A DNA stretch of 64,000 nucleotides from the NCBI RefSeq assembly GCF_021404465.1, contig NZ_JABFTT010000008.1, positions 171,031-235,030 of the forward strand, read 5' to 3'. The DNA comes from Billgrantia zhangzhouensis. Its GTDB lineage: Bacteria; Pseudomonadota; Gammaproteobacteria; Pseudomonadales; Halomonadaceae. Both the position numbers and the translations under genes were made by a program. This document shows, one piece after another, positions 45,455-53,873 of this stretch. The number at the start of each line of letters is the position of its first letter. The stretch's first letter is position 1. The notes beneath the pieces are model-generated. The model saw only the letters and a list, made by a program, of their open reading frames with translations, did no database searches and was not told the origin of the DNA.

Positions 45455-46330
45455 CTACCTTTTGCCGTTCTCCAGCGGCCTGTTCGGGTCTTGCGTCTCC
45501 TCGTCCAGCCAGGTGCCGCACTTGAGGCAGTAGAGCGCTCTTTTTTCATGGCGGTCGTGGCCGCAGCCCGGGCAGGCCTGATCGGAGTAGCGGTCGGCGC
45601 GAATCGAGCGAATCACCTCGGCGGAGAATACCCCGGTGGGCACGGCGATGATCGAATAGCCGATCAGCATGACCAGGGTGGAGATCGCCTGGCCGAGGGG
45701 CGTGATGGGCACGATGTCGCCATAGCCCACCGTGGTCAGGGTGACGATGGCCCAGTAGATCGCCATGGGAATGCTGGTGAAACCGGCCTCGGCGGGCTCG
45801 ATCATGTAGACCAGTGCGGCGAACAGGGTTACCAGCAGGAACACCGTGAACAGGAACAGGAAGATCTGACGCACGCTGTTCTTCAGCGCCCCCACCAGCA
45901 GGCGTCCTTCACCGACGAACTGCATCAGGCGCAGCACGCGGAAGATTCGCAGCACGCGCAGCAGGCGCACGATCACCAGGGTCTGGGTGCCGGGAACGAG
46001 CAGCATCAGCCAGGTCGGCAATATCGCTACGAGATCGATCATGCCGTAGAAGCTGCGCAGGTAGCGCAGTGGCTTGTCGAGAATATAGATGCGAACCAGG
46101 AGTTCGATGGTAAAGACGATGGTGAACCCCCACTCCAGCCAGTAGAACCACTCTCCATGGGCGGCGCTCAAGTGATCGACGGAGTCGAGCATCACCACCA
46201 GCACGCTGGCCAGGATCGTCACGATCAGGGCGATATCGAAGCCCTTGGCCAGCGGAGTGTCGGATTCGAAGATGATCTGGAACAGGCGTGTGCGCAGCCC
46301 TTCGCCGGCCGGCCGAAACGGTTCGGTCAT
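45455..46330 (-). CDS. Voltage-gated potassium channel-type ion transporter with zinc ribbon
   Basis: A 291-residue six-helix channel: S4-like arginine ladder IVRLLRVLRIFRVLRLMQF, pore helix and selectivity filter AIVTLTTVGYGDIVP (K+ type), S6 LVMLIGYSIIAVPTGVFS. The C-terminus carries a treble-cysteine zinc ribbon, CPGCGHDRHEKRALYCLKCG, instead of a cyclic-nucleotide or RCK domain. It probably conducts K+ with control by voltage; the zinc ribbon may drive assembly or sensing. Confidence 0.88.
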   Translation of the reverse strand: MTEPFRPAGEGLRTRLFQIIFESDTPLAKGFDIALIVTILASVLVVMLDSVDHLSAAHGEWFYWLEWGFTIVFTIELLVRIYILDKPLRYLRSFYGMIDLVAILPTWLMLLVPGTQTLVIVRLLRVLRIFRVLRLMQFVGEGRLLVGALKNSVRQIFLFLFTVFLLVTLFAALVYMIEPAEAGFTSIPMAIYWAIVTLTTVGYGDIVPITPLGQAISTLVMLIGYSIIAVPTGVFSAEVIRSIRADRYSDQACPGCGHDRHEKRALYCLKCGTWLDEETQDPNRPLENGKR

Positions 46331-46393
46331 TCCCTCGTCCCCTGCATGGCGTAGCCCTTGTTATCGCTCACGTTGCCTTGGCTCTCGTTGCCC

Positions 46394-47239
46394 TCATGAG
46401 GACGCCAGGCGATGCGCCAGCCGCAGCGACGTGCGGCCAAAGTCGAGATCGAGCCAGTCGGCTCGCTCCAGCATGGCGGCAAGTTGGCTGGCCTCGGCGT
46501 TGCCCTCCGTGGCCAGTGCCTCCAGCGCCTCCCTGGCCGTGGCTTTCCAGGCATCGTCGCCGGTATCGGTGAAGGCGTCCAGGGCCAGAATGGCACGATG
46601 CAGCCGCTCGCTTTTCGCCGTGCCCCCGGGCAGCTTCCATTGACCGTTGAGCAGGGCGCTGCCGCGAACGGCCTTGCTGGCATCGGCGGGGCGCAGGGGC
46701 ACCGTCTCGGCGAAGGCCAGCGCCAGGCTCCACAGCGCCTGTGGGTCGCCGTCCTTGAGTTCCAGCTCCAGCTCATGGATCGGCACACGGCGGCCAGCGG
46801 CACGAATCTCGCCCTGGTCCAACGCCACCTCGATGGTGGCTTCGGCCAGCTCCAGATGCCAGGCGCGGCGCTCGAAGTCGGTGGCGAAGCGCGGTTCGAG
46901 GCGCGCCAGCACCCCCTCTCCCAGCGCGGCCATGGGTGGCAGGGTGGCGAGCCCGGTGCGGTCGAGGCTGCCGCCCGCCACCGGCCACTCCCATTCGCGC
47001 CGCCGGCTGTAGCCGCCGCTGCCTTCGCCGCTGGCCTTCAGGGTCTGTACCCAGGCGTCGTTGCGGCGGCGCAGGCGTAGTGCCATGCGCGCCGTCTCCA
47101 ACTCGCCCGCGGGCGTGTCGAAGTAGGTGTTGGCCAAGCGCTGGGCCTCGTCCACCCCGCCGCGCAGGAAGGGGTGCTGCAGCAGCCGTTCCGGGCCGGT
47201 TTCGCCCAGGGCCAGCTTCATCTCGATCTCATGGCTCAT
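46394..47239 (-). CDS. CYTH-domain phosphatase (YgiF-like inorganic triphosphatase)
   Basis: A 281-residue protein beginning EIEMKLALGETG (the ExExK motif of CYTH enzymes), followed by LANTYFDTPAGEL, MALRLRRRND, TLKASGEG and HELELELKDGD, all tunnel-fold residues. The last about 80 residues look like a short, degenerate CHAD-like helical tail; E. coli YgiF is 433 residues with a full CHAD. Likely a metal-dependent triphosphatase. Confidence 0.85.
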   Translation of the reverse strand: MSHEIEMKLALGETGPERLLQHPFLRGGVDEAQRLANTYFDTPAGELETARMALRLRRRNDAWVQTLKASGEGSGGYSRRREWEWPVAGGSLDRTGLATLPPMAALGEGVLARLEPRFATDFERRAWHLELAEATIEVALDQGEIRAAGRRVPIHELELELKDGDPQALWSLALAFAETVPLRPADASKAVRGSALLNGQWKLPGGTAKSERLHRAILALDAFTDTGDDAWKATAREALEALATEGNAEASQLAAMLERADWLDLDFGRTSLRLAHRLASS

Positions 47240-47383
47240 GTCTCTTCCTGCTTACCTTTCCCTACTTTGCTGCCTGGATGGGGCCCTGCGGCTGGGCCTA
47301 CCGTATGACGAGAATATTTCCATGACGTGACAGGGTGCCATTCTTTATACTGGCGCCGCCATTTCACAAGCGCATCCTACTCC

Positions 47384-48064
47384 ATGGTCAAACCCAACCC
47401 CTTTTCGGCGATGTTCGGCCGCTCTCCGTTCCAGCCCCTGTTGGCCCATATCGCCAAGGCCAACGAGTGTGCCGACCAACTGCTGCCTTTCTTCGAGGCC
47501 TCGCTCCCGGGCGACTGGGAAGAAGCCACCAAGATCCGCGAGACCATCACGCGGTTGGAGCACGAGGCCGATAGCCTCAAGACCGAGCTGCGCCTCAACC
47601 TGCCCAATACGCTATTCCTGCCCGTTTCCCGCACCGACCTTCTCGACTTGATCACTGTACAGGACAAGATCGCCAACAAGGTGCGTGACATCACCGGCAT
47701 CATGCTCGGACGCCGTATGCAGGTTCCCTCCGAGCTGGCCCAGCCCATGCGCGACTACATGCATACCGCCGTAGCCTGCGTGTCCCAGGCGCGCCAGGCC
47801 CTGGAAGAGCTGCAGGACCTGCTCGAGTCGGGCTTCGGTCGCCACGCATCCAACGTGATGCTCAACCTGATCCGTGAGCTGCACATTCTCGAGCAGCGGG
47901 CCGATCAACAGCAGATTGCTATTCGCCGTCTGCTCTTCGATCTCGAGGATCGGCTCAAGCCGGTGGATGTGGTCTTCCTCTACAAGATCATCGATTGGGT
48001 CGGGGAGCTCTCCGACCGTGCCGAACGCGTCGGCAGCCGCCTGCAGATACTCACTGCCCGGTAG
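47384..48064 (+). CDS. TIGR00153/DUF47 family phosphate transport accessory protein
   Basis: A 226-residue PhoU-like helical protein: FSAMFGRSPFQPLLAHIAKANECADQLLPFFEA, ITRLEHEADSLKTELRLNLPNTLFLPVSRTDLLDLI and IDWVGELSDRAERVGSRL. It pairs with a Pit phosphate transporter 67 bases downstream, the standard arrangement, and likely regulates it. ATG at 47384. Confidence 0.93.
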   Translation: MVKPNPFSAMFGRSPFQPLLAHIAKANECADQLLPFFEASLPGDWEEATKIRETITRLEHEADSLKTELRLNLPNTLFLPVSRTDLLDLITVQDKIANKVRDITGIMLGRRMQVPSELAQPMRDYMHTAVACVSQARQALEELQDLLESGFGRHASNVMLNLIRELHILEQRADQQQIAIRRLLFDLEDRLKPVDVVFLYKIIDWVGELSDRAERVGSRLQILTAR

Positions 48065-48131
48065 GACACCGCCACCGGCGATCCCGGGGCGATGTGCCCA
48101 TAACCTGACAGCCACATAGGAACCAACCCCT

Positions 48132-49397
48132 ATGTCGATCATTGCGCAGCACGGTGAAATCTTCATCATCCTGGCCTGCCTCTTCGGCTTCTTCATGGCC
48201 TGGGGCGTGGGCGCCAACGACGTCGCCAACGCCATGGGCACCTCGGTGGGCTCCAAGGCCATCACCATCAAGCAGGCGATCATCATTGCCGTGGTCTTCG
48301 AGTTCCTCGGCGCCTGGCTGGCTGGCGGCGAGGTCACCGCCACCATTCGCGGCGGTATCGTCGATCCTGTGTTGCTGCAGGCCAACCCCGAGCTGCTCGT
48401 CTATGGCATGCTCTCGGCCCTGCTCGCCGCCGCCCTGTGGTTGCTGATCGCCTCGGCCAAGGGCTGGCCGGTTTCCACCACCCACTCCATCGTCGGCGCC
48501 ATCGTCGGCTTTGGTGCGGTAGGGCTGGGCATGGAGGCGGTGGCCTGGAACCGGGTCGGTACCATCGCCTCGAGCTGGGTGGTCTCGCCACTGCTGGCCG
48601 GTGCCATCTCCTTCCTGCTGTTCAAGTCGGTGCAGTACCTGATCTTTGAGGCCAAGGATCCTTTCGCCGCGGCCAAGCGTACCGTGCCGTTCTATATCTT
48701 CCTGGTCGGCTTCATCGTCTCCATGGTGACCCTGACCAAGGGCCTCACCCATGTGGGGCTGGAATTTACCTTCGCCCAGAGCTTCATGCTCTCGGTGCTA
48801 CTGGGCATCGGCATCATGGGCATCGGCATCGTCATGGAGAACCGCGTCAAGGGGGAGCGGCGCATCGGCGACCAGTTCGGCTACGGCAGTGTGGAGCGCG
48901 TGTTCGGCGTGCTGATGATCTTCACCGCCTGTGCCATGGCCTTCGCCCATGGCTCCAACGACGTGGCCAACGCCGTCGGCCCGCTCGCGGCAGTGATCAG
49001 CGTGGTGCGCAGCGACGGCGTGATCGACAGTGCCGCGCTGGTGCCCTGGTGGGTGCTGGTGCTCGGCGGTGGCGGCATTGTCGCCGGCCTGGTCACCTAC
49101 GGCCACAAGGTGATCGCTACCGTGGGCACCGGCATCACCGAGCTGACCCCCAGCCGCGGCTTTGCCGCCACCCTGGCCGCCGCTACCACCGTGGTGCTGG
49201 CCTCGGGTACCGGGCTGCCGATCTCCACCACTCATACCCTGGTCGGCGCGGTGCTGGGTGTGGGGCTGGCGCGCGGCATGGCAGCGCTCAACCTGCGCGT
49301 GATCGGCACCATCGTCATGTCGTGGCTGATTACCCTGCCGGCCGGGGCGGGGCTGGCAATATTGTTCTTCTTCATGTTCAAGGGAATTTTCGGGTAA
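48132..49397 (+). CDS. pit: Low-affinity inorganic phosphate transporter (Pit family)
   Basis: A 421-residue membrane transporter with the two inverted family repeats, each with the GANDVANAMGTSVGSKA- and GSNDVANAVGPLAAV-type signature and STTHSIVGAIVG / STTHTLVGAVLG. It carries metal-phosphate/H+ (or Na+) symport. Followed by a terminator at 49471-49503. Confidence 0.95.
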   Translation: MSIIAQHGEIFIILACLFGFFMAWGVGANDVANAMGTSVGSKAITIKQAIIIAVVFEFLGAWLAGGEVTATIRGGIVDPVLLQANPELLVYGMLSALLAAALWLLIASAKGWPVSTTHSIVGAIVGFGAVGLGMEAVAWNRVGTIASSWVVSPLLAGAISFLLFKSVQYLIFEAKDPFAAAKRTVPFYIFLVGFIVSMVTLTKGLTHVGLEFTFAQSFMLSVLLGIGIMGIGIVMENRVKGERRIGDQFGYGSVERVFGVLMIFTACAMAFAHGSNDVANAVGPLAAVISVVRSDGVIDSAALVPWWVLVLGGGGIVAGLVTYGHKVIATVGTGITELTPSRGFAATLAAATTVVLASGTGLPISTTHTLVGAVLGVGLARGMAALNLRVIGTIVMSWLITLPAGAGLAILFFFMFKGIFG

Positions 49398-49470
49398 GGG
49401 CGAGCTACGAGCTACGAGCCAACACCTTAGCGTCGAGAGTGTCGTAGGGGCATCCTGCCGAAGCCCGAAT

Positions 49471-49503
49471 CGGCGGTACCACGGCAGTGGTGCCGCCGTT
49501 TTC
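49471..49503 (+). terminator. Terminator after pit
   Basis: CGGCGGTACCAC (49471-49482) pairs with GTGGTGCCGCCG (49487-49498, one G-T), loop GGCA, then TTTTC. Confidence 0.8.
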
Positions 49504-49565
49504 GTCGCTCTGATATAGTCGAATGTAAGACAGCCTCCTTTTTCACCTGCTGCCGGAGAGCGGCC

Positions 49566-50879
49566 TTGGATACTCGTTTCCCCTTCGTCGACTGGTTCCG
49601 CAATTCCTCGCCTTATATCAATGCGCACCGGGGCCGAACCTTCGTGATCCTGATCGAGGGCGAGGCCATGGCGCGAGGCCGAGGCGAGCAGTTGATCCAG
49701 GATCTGGCGCTGCTGCATACCCTCGGGGTGCGCCTGGTGGTGGTATTCGGTATTCGCCCCCAGGTGGAGCAGGCGCTCGCCGAGGCGAAGATCGTACCGC
49801 AGCGCCACAATGGGCGCTGGGTGGCGGACGAGGCGATCATGACCTGTGTCGAGAGGGTTGCCGCCGAGCAGCGGCTGTGGCTCGAGGCGCGGCTGTCGTT
49901 GGGGCTGCCCAACACCCCGCTGCATGGGGTGGAGCTGACCGCCGTGTCCGGCAACCTGGTAATGGCCAAACCGCTGGGCGTACGCGAAGGCGTCGACTAC
50001 GATCATAGCGGTGAGGTGCGCCGGGTGCGGGTCTCGGCGGTGCAGGGACTGCTCGACCGCGGCTCACTGGTGCTGCTGCCGCCGCTGGGTTTCTCCAGCA
50101 CTGGTGAAGTGTTCGATCTGGACGCCGCCGAGGTGGCCCAGCACGCGGCCATGGCGCTGGCTGCCGACAAGCTGATCCTGCTGGGCGAGGCGGCCGGGCT
50201 CTACGACGAGAACGGCGCCATGCAGCGCCAGCTCACGCCCGACGAGGCCGAACCGCTGCTGAACCAGGCCGAGCCGGGCAGCGAGCAGGCACGCCACATT
50301 GCCGTGGCCTGCGCCGCTGCGCGTAATGGCGTGGCCCGCACGCACCTGCTCTCGTGGCATGACCACGATGCCTTGCTGGGCGAGCTGTTCACCCGCGACG
50401 GCGTCGGCACCATGATTACCCGGCACCGCTATGAGCAACTGCGTCCGGCCGAACTCGGCGACATCGGCGGCCTGCTGGAGCTGTTGGAACCGCTGGAGCG
50501 TCGCGGCATGCTGGTGCCGCGCTCGCGCGAGCGCCTGGAGCACGAAATCGATGACTACCTGGTCATCGAGCGGGATGGCATGGTCATCGGCTGCGCGGCG
50601 TTGCATCGCTTTGCCGAGGCCGAGATGGGCGAGCTGGCCTGCCTGGCCATCCATGTCGACTACCGCGGCGGAGAGCGAGGCTCGCTGCTACTCTCGGGAA
50701 TCGAGCGGCGGGCGCGACGGCTCGGGCTTGCTTCGCTGTTCGTGTTGACTACCCATACCGCACACTGGTTCGTCGAGCACGGCTTTCGTTCTTCGGATAT
50801 CGAATCGCTGCCGCCGCTGCGGCGCGATACCTACAACCATGCCCGCAAGTCGAAGATCCTCGTCAAACCCCTCGCATGA
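49566..50879 (+). CDS. argA: N-acetylglutamate synthase ArgA
   Basis: Acetyl-CoA:L-glutamate N-acetyltransferase, the first arginine step. 437 residues: N-terminal amino-acid-kinase-like domain (FVDWFRNSSPYINAHRGRTFVILIEGEAM; VRLVVVFGIRPQVEQAL) and C-terminal GNAT domain (IGCAALHRFAEAEMGELACLAIHVDYRGGERGSLLL). The start is TTG at 49566, preceded by GGAG; no upstream ATG fits. Followed by a long non-coding stretch. Confidence 0.94.
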   Translation: MDTRFPFVDWFRNSSPYINAHRGRTFVILIEGEAMARGRGEQLIQDLALLHTLGVRLVVVFGIRPQVEQALAEAKIVPQRHNGRWVADEAIMTCVERVAAEQRLWLEARLSLGLPNTPLHGVELTAVSGNLVMAKPLGVREGVDYDHSGEVRRVRVSAVQGLLDRGSLVLLPPLGFSSTGEVFDLDAAEVAQHAAMALAADKLILLGEAAGLYDENGAMQRQLTPDEAEPLLNQAEPGSEQARHIAVACAAARNGVARTHLLSWHDHDALLGELFTRDGVGTMITRHRYEQLRPAELGDIGGLLELLEPLERRGMLVPRSRERLEHEIDDYLVIERDGMVIGCAALHRFAEAEMGELACLAIHVDYRGGERGSLLLSGIERRARRLGLASLFVLTTHTAHWFVEHGFRSSDIESLPPLRRDTYNHARKSKILVKPLA

Positions 50880-50956
50880 GGCGCTGCAAGCTTGCCGCCG
50901 CCTGAACCTGGCTCCGGGCGGCGGCTGTCGCTTTGGAGCAACGCTGTTCATTGTCT

Positions 50957-50974
50957 TGTCTCAAAAAAGCTACA
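50957..50974. promoter_or_regulatory. Near-match GlrR-type box
   Basis: TGTC (50957-50960), ten bases, TACA (50971-50974): seven of eight consensus positions of TGTC-N10-GACA, about 200 bases upstream of the sigma-54 promoter. Confidence 0.4.
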
Positions 50975-51022
50975 CGCTAACTCATTGTTTATGCATGTCT
51001 TGCGATAGAGCTTCGGAAAAGG

Positions 51023-51040
51023 TGTCGCCAAAGGATGACA
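51023..51040. promoter_or_regulatory. GlrR-type activator box (exact TGTC-N10-GACA)
   Basis: TGTC (51023-51026), ten bases, GACA (51037-51040). This is the consensus reported for GlrR sites at the E. coli glmY promoter. It lies about 110-125 bases upstream of the sigma-54 element, a normal enhancer distance, and glrR itself is in this window. Confidence 0.6.
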
Positions 51041-51147
51041 AAAAGTGAGGTTATTTGGCGCTTTTAACCCTGTTTTGTCGTCCGGGATCGATGTGCCAAC
51101 TTTTTTATGACAATAAGTTGTTGAATTTTATGATTTAGTAAAATTCC

Positions 51148-51163
51148 TGGCATGCTCCTGGCA
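51148..51163 (+). promoter_or_regulatory. Sigma-54-type promoter
   Basis: TGGCATGCTCCTGGCA: GG at 51149-51150 and GC at 51161-51162 have the strict 12-base spacing of -24/-12 elements (consensus TGGCACG-N4-TTGCA, 14 of 16 compatible). Predicted start is about 51174. Confidence 0.7.
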
Positions 51164-51173
51164 ATAGGTTAGG

Positions 51174-51642
51174 TGAGCAACGAAAGAAGTGATTCAAACG
51201 GCTCGAATCACTTCGGATCGTCGAGAGGCTCGGGGACCACCACCCCCCATGCCCTGTGCAACCCGGGCATCGAGATGATCAACGTTCGCTCCGCGATGTG
51301 TAACTTAGGTTGCGATGAGACGGGTACCGCCGATAGGCAAGGAAAGGTACCAGTTGGGCAAGGATGCCCTGGCAAGGATGCCTCATCCCCTTCGGGGGAT
51401 CGAATTCGGCCCCAGCGCTGGTGTGTTTTACGCAGCGATGGTGGCAAACAGAGCACGAAGCAGAGCGGCTTGCCGCTCACCGTACCGGCAGCTCCTGGTG
51501 GCATAGGGTCGGCAACGGAGCTTCGGGGCCTTCGGGCCCACTGAAAGTATGGGACATGGCTCGACCAGGCGAACGATGCCCATATTTTCAACCCTTCAGT
51601 TCCCTGCGTACTTGGGCCGGCACCAGCCGGCCTCTTTTTTTT
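51174..51642 (+). ncRNA. Candidate structured small RNA, about 470 nt
   Basis: No convincing protein is encoded here, but there is a chain of stable hairpins. GAAGTGATTC/GAATCACTTC at 51186-51214; ATGCCC/GGGCAT at 51249-51270; GGTACC/GGTACC at 51323-51351. GGGC-AAGGAT-GCCC at 51356-51369 and GGC-AAGGAT-GCC at 51371-51382; UUCG-capped ATCCCC/GGGGAT at 51385-51400. GAGCGGC/GCCGCTC at 51463-51478; UUCG-capped GGGCC/GGCCC at 51526-51539; strong terminator at 51615-51642. Upstream are a sigma-54 promoter and a GlrR-type box. In E. coli the RNA GlmY occupies this place before glrK, but the sequence and length differ. The tandem AAGGAT loops resemble CsrA targets. Not recognisable as RNase P RNA, tmRNA, 6S or SRP RNA. 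Confidence 0.65.
51615..51642 (+). terminator. Terminator of the ncRNA candidate
   Basis: GGCCGGC (51615-51621), loop ACCA, GCCGGCC (51626-51632), then TC and eight T residues: a textbook intrinsic terminator, upstream of glrK, so the RNA is likely a separate transcript. Confidence 0.92.
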
Positions 51643-51746
51643 CCGACAGGAACGTTGAACGGGACGTTAGTTGAGTGTGGAACTCTGTTATCCTTCAGGT
51701 ATGTGCCATGGTGGTTTCTTACCCTCTCCTGAATAGAACATTGGTC

Positions 51747-53246
51747 ATGACCAAACGGGTCTCGCGCCGCTGGCGTCCACGCTCATTGCTGCAGCTCGTA
51801 CTGTTGGCATTTCTTGTCGTCATGTTACCGCTGGGAGTCCTGATGTATCAGGCCGGCCAGGCGCTTTCCGAGCTTTCGCGCCTGGCGGATGTCAGCGCAC
51901 GCCAGGCGGTGGAGGAGAGCCGGCGTGCCCGCGTACTGGGGAACCTCGCCGTCGAGATGGAGCGCAGCGCGCGCCAGTATGCGGTGCTAGAGCAGGAGAG
52001 CCTGCTCGAGCTTTATGCCGAGCGTCATTCGGAATTCCATGAACTGCTGGCGCAACAGCGCCGCTTCCTGCCCAACGATCCCGATGTCGTGGCCCTGGAA
52101 GAGCAACTGATGCTGCTGTCACAATTACCGGAGCTGGATGCCGAGGAACTCGACGTCTGGCTGGCGCTATTCGTGCCCTTCGCCGAACACACCGAATCGA
52201 TGCGACGGGCCACCAATCGCCAGATCGATGCCACCATCGAGATGATCAGTGCCCGGGCGCAGGACGTACAGTCGCGGCTGTGGTTGCAAACCACGGCGCT
52301 GGTGTCGGCCAGCCTGTTGCTCATGCTGCTGTTCAGCTGGCTGATCATTCGCCCGGTACGCCAGTTGGAGCGCCGTATTCTCAGTATCGGCAGCGGCGTG
52401 GAAACCAACGATCGCGACACCATCCAGGGGCCCGCCGAACTGGTTCAGCTCGGCGACCGGCTCGACTGGCTCTCGACGCGGCTCAGCGATCTTGAGGCGC
52501 AGAAGCAGCAATTCCTGCGCCACATGTCTCACGAACTCAAGACACCGCTCGCCAGCGTACGCGAAGGCTCGGCCCTGCTGGCCGATGGCGTGGCCGGAGA
52601 ACTGAGCCCCCGCCAACGCGAAATCCTGACGTTGATCGACTCCAGCGGCCGCGAATTGCAGCGACTGATCGAACAGCTGCTCGACTACAACCTGCTACAG
52701 CATAACCAGCGCATTACCCTCGCGCGGGTGGATCTGGCGACGCTGGTCAAGACGACACTGGCCAAGCACCGCCTGGCGCTGGAGAACAAAGGCATGCGGG
52801 TGACCGCCTTCGACGGTCCGCTGGAGTGGGTGGTGGATCGCACCGCCGTGGGTCGCATTCTCGACAACCTTGTCTCCAACGCCATTGCCTACGGCGAGGA
52901 TGGCGGCGAGCTGTTGATTCGCGCCCATGCCGGACGCGATAACCTCATTCTCGATGTCGCCAATACCGGCGAGCCCATTGATGAACACGACCGTCCACGG
53001 CTGTTCGAGCCCTTCTACCAGGGCCGTTCGCGACGCAAAGGGCCGCTCAAGGGCTCGGGCATCGGGCTTTCGGTGGCCGCCGACTGCGCGCGTATCCAGA
53101 GCGGTGGTTTGACGCTGATCGAAGACAGGGAGTTTGACGTGTGCTTCCGCCTGACACTGCCGCGCCAGGCGGTGCCCCTGACCAGAGATGATAATAATAT
53201 CGAGCCCGTCGAACTGGGCATTGACGCAAGGAGCGAGAAACGATGA
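51747..53246 (+). CDS. glrK: Two-component sensor kinase GlrK (QseE)
   Basis: A 499-residue membrane histidine kinase: transmembrane helix (LLQLVLLAFLVVMLPLGVLMY), periplasmic sensor, second helix (ALVSASLLLMLLFSWLIIRPV), HAMP-like linker, phospho-acceptor His in FLRHMSHELKTPLASVREGSALL, and ATPase motifs DNLVSNAIAYG and GSGIGLSVAADCARI. Closely similar to E. coli GlrK/QseE throughout. ATG at 51747 aligns with the family start. It is followed by qseG (ATGA overlap) and glrR. Confidence 0.94.
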   Translation: MTKRVSRRWRPRSLLQLVLLAFLVVMLPLGVLMYQAGQALSELSRLADVSARQAVEESRRARVLGNLAVEMERSARQYAVLEQESLLELYAERHSEFHELLAQQRRFLPNDPDVVALEEQLMLLSQLPELDAEELDVWLALFVPFAEHTESMRRATNRQIDATIEMISARAQDVQSRLWLQTTALVSASLLLMLLFSWLIIRPVRQLERRILSIGSGVETNDRDTIQGPAELVQLGDRLDWLSTRLSDLEAQKQQFLRHMSHELKTPLASVREGSALLADGVAGELSPRQREILTLIDSSGRELQRLIEQLLDYNLLQHNQRITLARVDLATLVKTTLAKHRLALENKGMRVTAFDGPLEWVVDRTAVGRILDNLVSNAIAYGEDGGELLIRAHAGRDNLILDVANTGEPIDEHDRPRLFEPFYQGRSRRKGPLKGSGIGLSVAADCARIQSGGLTLIEDREFDVCFRLTLPRQAVPLTRDDNNIEPVELGIDARSEKR

Positions 53247-53851
53247 AGGGGACTGAGACCTTCGGTGTAAGAACCATGGCAAAGACCGGTGCAAGAACCG
53301 GTACGAGAAAGGCACTGACCATTATCGGACTAGCCGTCCTCCTGGGCGGCTGCGAGTTGCTGCCCGAGCACGCCATGCTCGGGAGGGAAGCGGAGGAGAC
53401 GTCGGCAGCGGTGGCCTGCCATGCGGGAGAGCCGACGTTCGAGGACGAAGCCTGCCTGCTGCACAACTGGGTGGCCTTTAGCCTGGCCTCGCAGCGTGGC
53501 GACAGGGAGTGGCGCAGCCAGACCATGATGGAACTCGATGCCGCGCCGGGCAGAAGCGAGGCCGAGCGGGAACTGGCCCGCGCCGTAATACTGGCCTGGG
53601 GCAACGAGCGGGAATGGCGGCAGGCCACGGAACTCTACCGGGAGTATACGCACGCCGCGCCGGCCGACCTCCAACCGCTACTGCGATACTGGCGCAATGA
53701 ACTGGAGGGGCGGCGGTCCCTGGCAAGCCAGGGGTCGAATGCACGCGCTCAGGCGGTTTCATTACAACAAGAGAACGCCGAGCTTGCCGAAAAGCTCGAA
53801 GCGCTCACCGCCATCGAGCAGAACATGAACCTGCGACAGCAATCGCCCTGA
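53243..53851 (+). CDS. qseG: QseG-like outer-membrane lipoprotein
   Basis: A 202-residue protein with a lipoprotein signal (KALTIIGLAVLLGGC; Cys at about residue 37), then a helical periplasmic domain ending in a coiled coil (VSLQQENAELAEKLEALTAIEQNM). Position between glrK and glrR is exactly that of QseG, which controls GlrK activity in E. coli. Sequence conservation is weak, so identity rests mainly on context and lipobox. AGGAG lies nine bases before the start. Confidence 0.78.
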   Translation: MKGTETFGVRTMAKTGARTGTRKALTIIGLAVLLGGCELLPEHAMLGREAEETSAAVACHAGEPTFEDEACLLHNWVAFSLASQRGDREWRSQTMMELDAAPGRSEAERELARAVILAWGNEREWRQATELYREYTHAAPADLQPLLRYWRNELEGRRSLASQGSNARAQAVSLQQENAELAEKLEALTAIEQNMNLRQQSP

Positions 53852-53873
53852 GCGATGAAGGGAGATGGACGTG

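Larger units (their letters stand above)
50880..51172. other. Non-coding control region before the ncRNA candidate
   Basis: About 290 AT-rich bases without a gene. It contains an exact TGTC-N10-GACA box, a near match, and the sigma-54-type promoter described separately; several A/T tracts (around 50961-50967, 51101-51106) could help DNA bending for enhancer action. Confidence 0.6.

Noticed and set aside
51173..51544. A 123-codon frame (GTG start) covering most of the RNA candidate
   Set aside because: Composition is low-complexity Ser/Gly/Arg, no family resemblance, no hydrophobic core, and the hairpin arms and terminator explain the sequence better.
51174..51642. The RNA candidate as RNase P RNA, tmRNA, 6S or SRP RNA
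   Set aside because: None of the diagnostic segments (for example GAGGAAAGTCCGGGC of RNase P, or a tmRNA tag and tRNA-like ends) is present.
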